Positions 5,913 through 8,592 of a stretch of DNA of 8,592 nucleotides are shown piece by piece (the stretch's first letter is position 1; every line of letters starts with the position of its first letter). The position numbers and the translations under genes were made by a program. Source of the DNA: Chloroflexota bacterium. Lineage in GTDB: Bacteria; Chloroflexota; Anaerolineae; Anaerolineales; Villigracilaceae. The notes beneath the pieces are model-generated. The model made no database searches, was not told the origin of the DNA, and saw only the letters and a list, made by a program, of their open reading frames with translations. Where the stretch lies: assembly GCA_021796315.1 (NCBI GenBank), contig JAJYOH010000233.1:1-8592 (forward strand), given 5' to 3'.

Positions 5913-6965
5913 ATGGCTAGAATTTTTGATGTCATTGAATACCCGAACGAAATGGCAGACGAGATCGTCCATCGCTTCCCGGACGACAACAGCATCGGCG
6001 ATTATCGAGTCGGTTCACAGGTGATCGTGCGCGAGGCGCAGTCGGCCGTCTTCTTCCGTGACGGCAACGCGCTGGACGTGTTCAAAGCGGGCCGCCACAC
6101 AATCGCCACGGCCAACATTCCGCTGGTGATCAATTTCATAGGCAAGGCCTTCAATGACCGCACCCCCTTCCCCGCCGAAGTTTACTTCGTCTCGATGAAG
6201 GAATTCGCCAACAAGAAATGGGGCACGCCCCAGCCGATCATCGTCCGTAACCCGGGCATGGGACTCGGCGTGGCTCTTCTGCAAGGCTTTGGAACTTATT
6301 CGTTCCAGGTCAGCGACCCGCAGATGTTCGTGACCAAGATTGTCGGCACACAAGGCGCATTCCGCACTGGCGATATCGAAGAACGCCTGCGCACCATGTT
6401 GCTCTCCAAATTACAGGATATTCTCGGCGAAACAGCCGCCAAACATGCTGTCCCCGAGATGATCGGGCTAACGGAAGAGATTGGCGCGGGCGTGCGCGCC
6501 AAAGCGCAGGACGATTTCGAGGCGATGGGCCTGACGCTCAAAACCTTCTACGTTGGCAACCTCAAGCCATCCGACAAGTCGGCTCAGGAACTGCGCGACA
6601 TGGGGATGCTCGACATGGCGACTTATACCCAACTGCAAGCGGCTGACTCCATGCGCGACGCGGCCAACAATCAAAGCGGCGGCGCAGGCCTGACGGCTGG
6701 AATCGGCGCCGGAATGGGCATCGGCAATTTGATGGGCCAGGCGCTTCAAGGCGGGATGCAGAGCGGACAGCAACAAAACAACAACGGCGGCGCCAAACCT
6801 GCGGGCATCCCGGATGTGATGACACCATCCGAAGCAGCAGCCATCTTGAAAGTTTCCGAGGAAGATGTTCAGGCCGCCATCAAAGACGGAACTTTGAAGG
6901 CCAAGAAACTCGGCAACGCATATCGCATCAGCAAAGAATCCCTGGAAGAGTTCCTTAAGAGTTAG
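5913..6965 (+). CDS. SPFH-domain (YdjI/virion-core-like) protein with C-terminal helix-turn-helix
   Basis: A 350-aa protein. Residues about 1-240 form an SPFH-type domain of the virion-core/YdjI kind: the start MARIFDVIEYPNEMADEIVHR, the strand VIVREAQSAVFFRDGNALDVF at 37-57, and GRHTIATANIPL 60-71 are typical. There is no transmembrane segment. In Bacillus, YdjI acts with a PspA-like protein in membrane stress; a similar scaffold role is inferred here, with no PspA gene visible. Residues about 252-300 are a Gly-rich linker with a glycine-zipper look (TAGIGAGMGIGNLMG) and then Gln/Asn-rich. Residues about 302-349 (MTPSEAAAILKVSEEDVQAA, then YRISKESLEEFLK) match excisionase-type HTH_17 domains. 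Relatives often end instead in a zinc ribbon. The gene stands alone, with its own promoter and a strong Shine-Dalgarno. Confidence 0.83.
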   Translation: MARIFDVIEYPNEMADEIVHRFPDDNSIGDYRVGSQVIVREAQSAVFFRDGNALDVFKAGRHTIATANIPLVINFIGKAFNDRTPFPAEVYFVSMKEFANKKWGTPQPIIVRNPGMGLGVALLQGFGTYSFQVSDPQMFVTKIVGTQGAFRTGDIEERLRTMLLSKLQDILGETAAKHAVPEMIGLTEEIGAGVRAKAQDDFEAMGLTLKTFYVGNLKPSDKSAQELRDMGMLDMATYTQLQAADSMRDAANNQSGGAGLTAGIGAGMGIGNLMGQALQGGMQSGQQQNNNGGAKPAGIPDVMTPSEAAAILKVSEEDVQAAIKDGTLKAKKLGNAYRISKESLEEFLKS

Positions 6966-6997
6966 AAGGTTTGAAGGTTGGCAAGTTGAAATGAAAG
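6966..6997. repeat. 8-base-periodic arm downstream of the SPFH gene
   Basis: Immediately after the stop at 6963-6965 come the 8-base units AAGGTTTG, AAGGTTGG, CAAGTTGA and AATGAAAG. They are degenerate, purine/T-rich and approximately the reverse complement of the array at 7037-7084. The two arms therefore form a long loose palindrome around the terminator. Confidence 0.55.
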
Positions 6998-7030
6998 ACG
7001 CTCTCCGATAATGAAGGGCGTCTTCTTTAT
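6995..7030. terminator. Bidirectional intrinsic terminator between SPFH and nnr genes
   Basis: AAGACGC (6995-7001) pairs perfectly with GCGTCTT (7018-7024). The stem can extend inward by T-G, C-G and T-A pairs, leaving a loop of about ten bases. On the plus strand it is followed by CTTTATT; on the minus strand the stem is followed by TCATTTC. It lies between two convergent genes, as expected for a shared terminator. Confidence 0.7.
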
Positions 7031-7036
7031 TAAACC

Positions 7037-7084
7037 TTCCAACCTTTCAACATTCCAACTTTCCCACTTTTCAACTTTCCAACT
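7037..7084. repeat. Six tandem degenerate 8-base units
   Basis: Six consecutive octamers fit the form TTYCAACN: TTCCAACC, TTTCAACA, TTCCAACT, TTCCCACT, TTTCAACT, TTCCAACT. The last two units run into the minus-strand nnr gene (stop at 7071-7073) and encode its final four residues. The array is inverted relative to the arm at 6966-6997. Confidence 0.7.
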
Positions 7085-8592
7085 CCGACAACACATCACT
7101 GACAGAATTTAACACATCGCCCGCCAAAACAGATGCAGTGGCGCCGAGATCGTCGGCGGCATACAAACCAGCTTGCGCGTGGATCCATGCACCCGCCAGC
7201 GAGGCATCGTACGCGTCCACACCCTGGGCGCGCAAGCCGACAACGAGTCCGGCAAGAACGTCGCCGGTCCCGGCGCGGGCAAGAGCAGGCGATGCAACCG
7301 GAATAATGGTCGCGCGTCCATCCGGCGAAGCAATCACCGTGAACGCGCCCTTCAACACAACCACGTGCCCCCATTCTTGTGCGAAGCGCCGCGCAACACC
7401 CAAACGATTTTCCTGAATCTCTTCTTTCGATAATCCGCACAACACAGACATTTCGCCGGGATGCGGCGTGAGAATTGCAGGCGCGGGAAGTTTTTTCTGC
7501 CAGTCGGAAATTTTCGCCAGCAGCTTCAACGCATCGGCATCCACAACCATCGGCGGCAATTGAAAAGTTTTTTCTTCGGACTTATCTTCTCCATGCACAA
7601 AGCCGATGCGCGCGCCGGATTTTTTCGGCGATGATTTTTCGTTCAACAAATTTTCAATGAACTCTTTTGTTTTTTCTTCCGTGCCAAAACCAGGACCGAT
7701 CAACAATGCGGTGGCGCGCTCGAAATTTTTCTTCAACACTTCGGCGGCGGATTCAGAGATCACGCCGACTTCATGCGGCAAAAGAATCCATGTGGCTTCG
7801 GGAAATTGTCCCGCAAGCGTGCCATGCAAAGAAGCCGGAATTGCCATCGTGACGAGTCCGGCGCCGACACGATACGCGGCTTGCCCGGACAATAAAGCGG
7901 CTCCCGTGTAATTGACCGACCCCGCCGCGATCAACGCCGTGCCGAACGTGCCCTTATGCGAATCCAGCGGACGCTCCGGCAAAATCTCAGCGACAGTTTC
8001 CGCGACCACGACTTCGACTTGCAAAGCCCGCAACGAAGGCAGATCATCGGGCAGGCCGATATCCACAACTTCCAGATCGCCAACAAATTCAAAAGCCGGG
8101 AGTTTCAACAATCCCTGTTTGACCGCCGCCATCGTGACCGTTAAATCGGCTGGAATGCATTCATCCGCCGCCTCGCCAGTGCCGCAATCAATGCCTGACG
8201 GACAATCCACCGCGATCACAAAAGGCGACTCATCCAATTCTTCGAGAATGGCGTTCGTCTCATTGAGAACTTCGGCAACATCATCTTTTAGGGGAAGCTG
8301 TATCCCGGTTCCCAAAACGCCATCAAGCAAAAGGTCAACATTCTCCAACGCCGACGCAAGCGATTCAAATTCCTTGTCTTTAGATGCGGAAATAATTTCC
8401 CCGCCCGCTTCTTGAAACGCCTTGACCAATTCATCGGTCGTTTTGCGTTTAATTAAATATGCCTGCGCCTTCCAGCCCGCTTTGAGAAGATGCGTCATCG
8501 CGACCAGCGTATCGCCGCCATTATTTCCCGGCCCCACGAGACCGAGAACTTCCGGCTCGGGTTCATCTTCAAAAAGATCGAGCGCCACATCC
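7071..8592 (-). CDS. nnr: Bifunctional NAD(P)H-hydrate epimerase / ADP-dependent dehydratase (5' partial)
   Basis: Metabolite-repair enzyme that restores NAD(P)H from its hydrated forms; the epimerase interconverts R and S hydrates and the dehydratase uses ADP. The frame runs off the right edge. The GTG at 8588 is internal (a valine preceded by an Asp codon), so some tens of N-terminal residues are missing. Numbered from 8588: the YjeF_N epimerase domain has VGPGNNGGD 18-26, LLDGVLGTG 87-95 and AVDCPSGIDCGTG 126-138; the ribokinase-like dehydratase domain has HKGTFGTALIAAGS 211-224, GAALLSGQAAYRVGAGLV 229-246, LIGPGFG 296-302, VVDADAL 348-354, TPHPGEM 374-380, VLKGAFTVI 411-419 and ARAGTGDVLAGLV 437-449, with catalytic D443. 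Between GPGFG and VVDADAL lies an unusually long Lys/Ser/Glu-rich segment (about 317-345). It converges with the SPFH gene over a shared terminator. Confidence 0.92.
   Translation of the reverse strand, partial: DVALDLFEDEPEPEVLGLVGPGNNGGDTLVAMTHLLKAGWKAQAYLIKRKTTDELVKAFQEAGGEIISASKDKEFESLASALENVDLLLDGVLGTGIQLPLKDDVAEVLNETNAILEELDESPFVIAVDCPSGIDCGTGEAADECIPADLTVTMAAVKQGLLKLPAFEFVGDLEVVDIGLPDDLPSLRALQVEVVVAETVAEILPERPLDSHKGTFGTALIAAGSVNYTGAALLSGQAAYRVGAGLVTMAIPASLHGTLAGQFPEATWILLPHEVGVISESAAEVLKKNFERATALLIGPGFGTEEKTKEFIENLLNEKSSPKKSGARIGFVHGEDKSEEKTFQLPPMVVDADALKLLAKISDWQKKLPAPAILTPHPGEMSVLCGLSKEEIQENRLGVARRFAQEWGHVVVLKGAFTVIASPDGRATIIPVASPALARAGTGDVLAGLVVGLRAQGVDAYDASLAGAWIHAQAGLYAADDLGATASVLAGDVLNSVSDVLSELES

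Noticed and set aside
7138..8415. Several plus-strand open frames opposite nnr (up to 167 residues)
   Set aside because: They are antisense to a clear Nnr protein with all motifs in order. They are Ser/Arg/Ala-rich and lack domain similarity or ribosome sites.

Overview
The window looks like a piece of a bacterial chromosome, most likely from Chloroflexota (Anaerolineae-like). This is inferred from the gene set and intergenic style: a 7TM-PAS-HD-GYP receptor, a CBS-type family II pyrophosphatase, a membrane-anchored PD40 propeller protein, an SPFH protein with a DNA-binding tail, and repeat-rich intergenic DNA. No rRNA, tRNA or CRISPR array is visible, so the assignment is tentative.

Layout: (1) Bases 1-95 hold the 3' end of what looks like an IS630-family insertion sequence. 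Its right boundary probably lies at a CTAG at 95-98, directly inside the first membrane helix of a 7TM-PAS-HD-GYP cyclic-di-GMP phosphodiesterase gene that runs to 1720. That gene has lost its native start. (2) Bases 1741-2472 carry a minimal nucleotidyltransferase (MNT) / HEPN toxin-antitoxin pair. The HEPN gene appears to carry a one-base deletion near 2386 that scrambles its last ~26 residues; the restored frame would end in TAATG, overlapping the next start codon. (3) Bases 2472-3815 encode a manganese-dependent inorganic pyrophosphatase with an inserted CBS pair, followed 25 bases later by a membrane-anchored PD40/TolB-like beta-propeller protein (3841-4869). (4) A palindromic interspersed repeat (4874-4974) separates these from an XdhC-family gene (4994-5797). 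(5) A well-formed promoter and a strong Shine-Dalgarno drive an SPFH-domain protein with a C-terminal excisionase-like helix-turn-helix (5913-6965). (6) A convergent-gene terminator (about 6995-7024), flanked by opposed arms with an 8-base period, separates this from the minus-strand bifunctional NAD(P)H-hydrate repair enzyme Nnr, whose 5' end lies beyond the window.

All genes from 1 to 6965 are on the plus strand, and only nnr is on the minus strand. Plausible transcription units are MNT-HEPN-ppaC (tightly overlapped) with the propeller gene possibly following, xdhC alone, the SPFH gene alone behind its own promoter, and nnr. The left third (IS end, interrupted receptor, damaged toxin-antitoxin pair, AT-richer coding) has the look of accessory DNA. 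The right two thirds are housekeeping or metabolite-repair genes. No clearly new multi-gene system is visible. The most unusual points are the IS-interrupted receptor, the frameshifted HEPN, the SPFH-HTH fusion and the 8-base-periodic inverted arms around the terminator.
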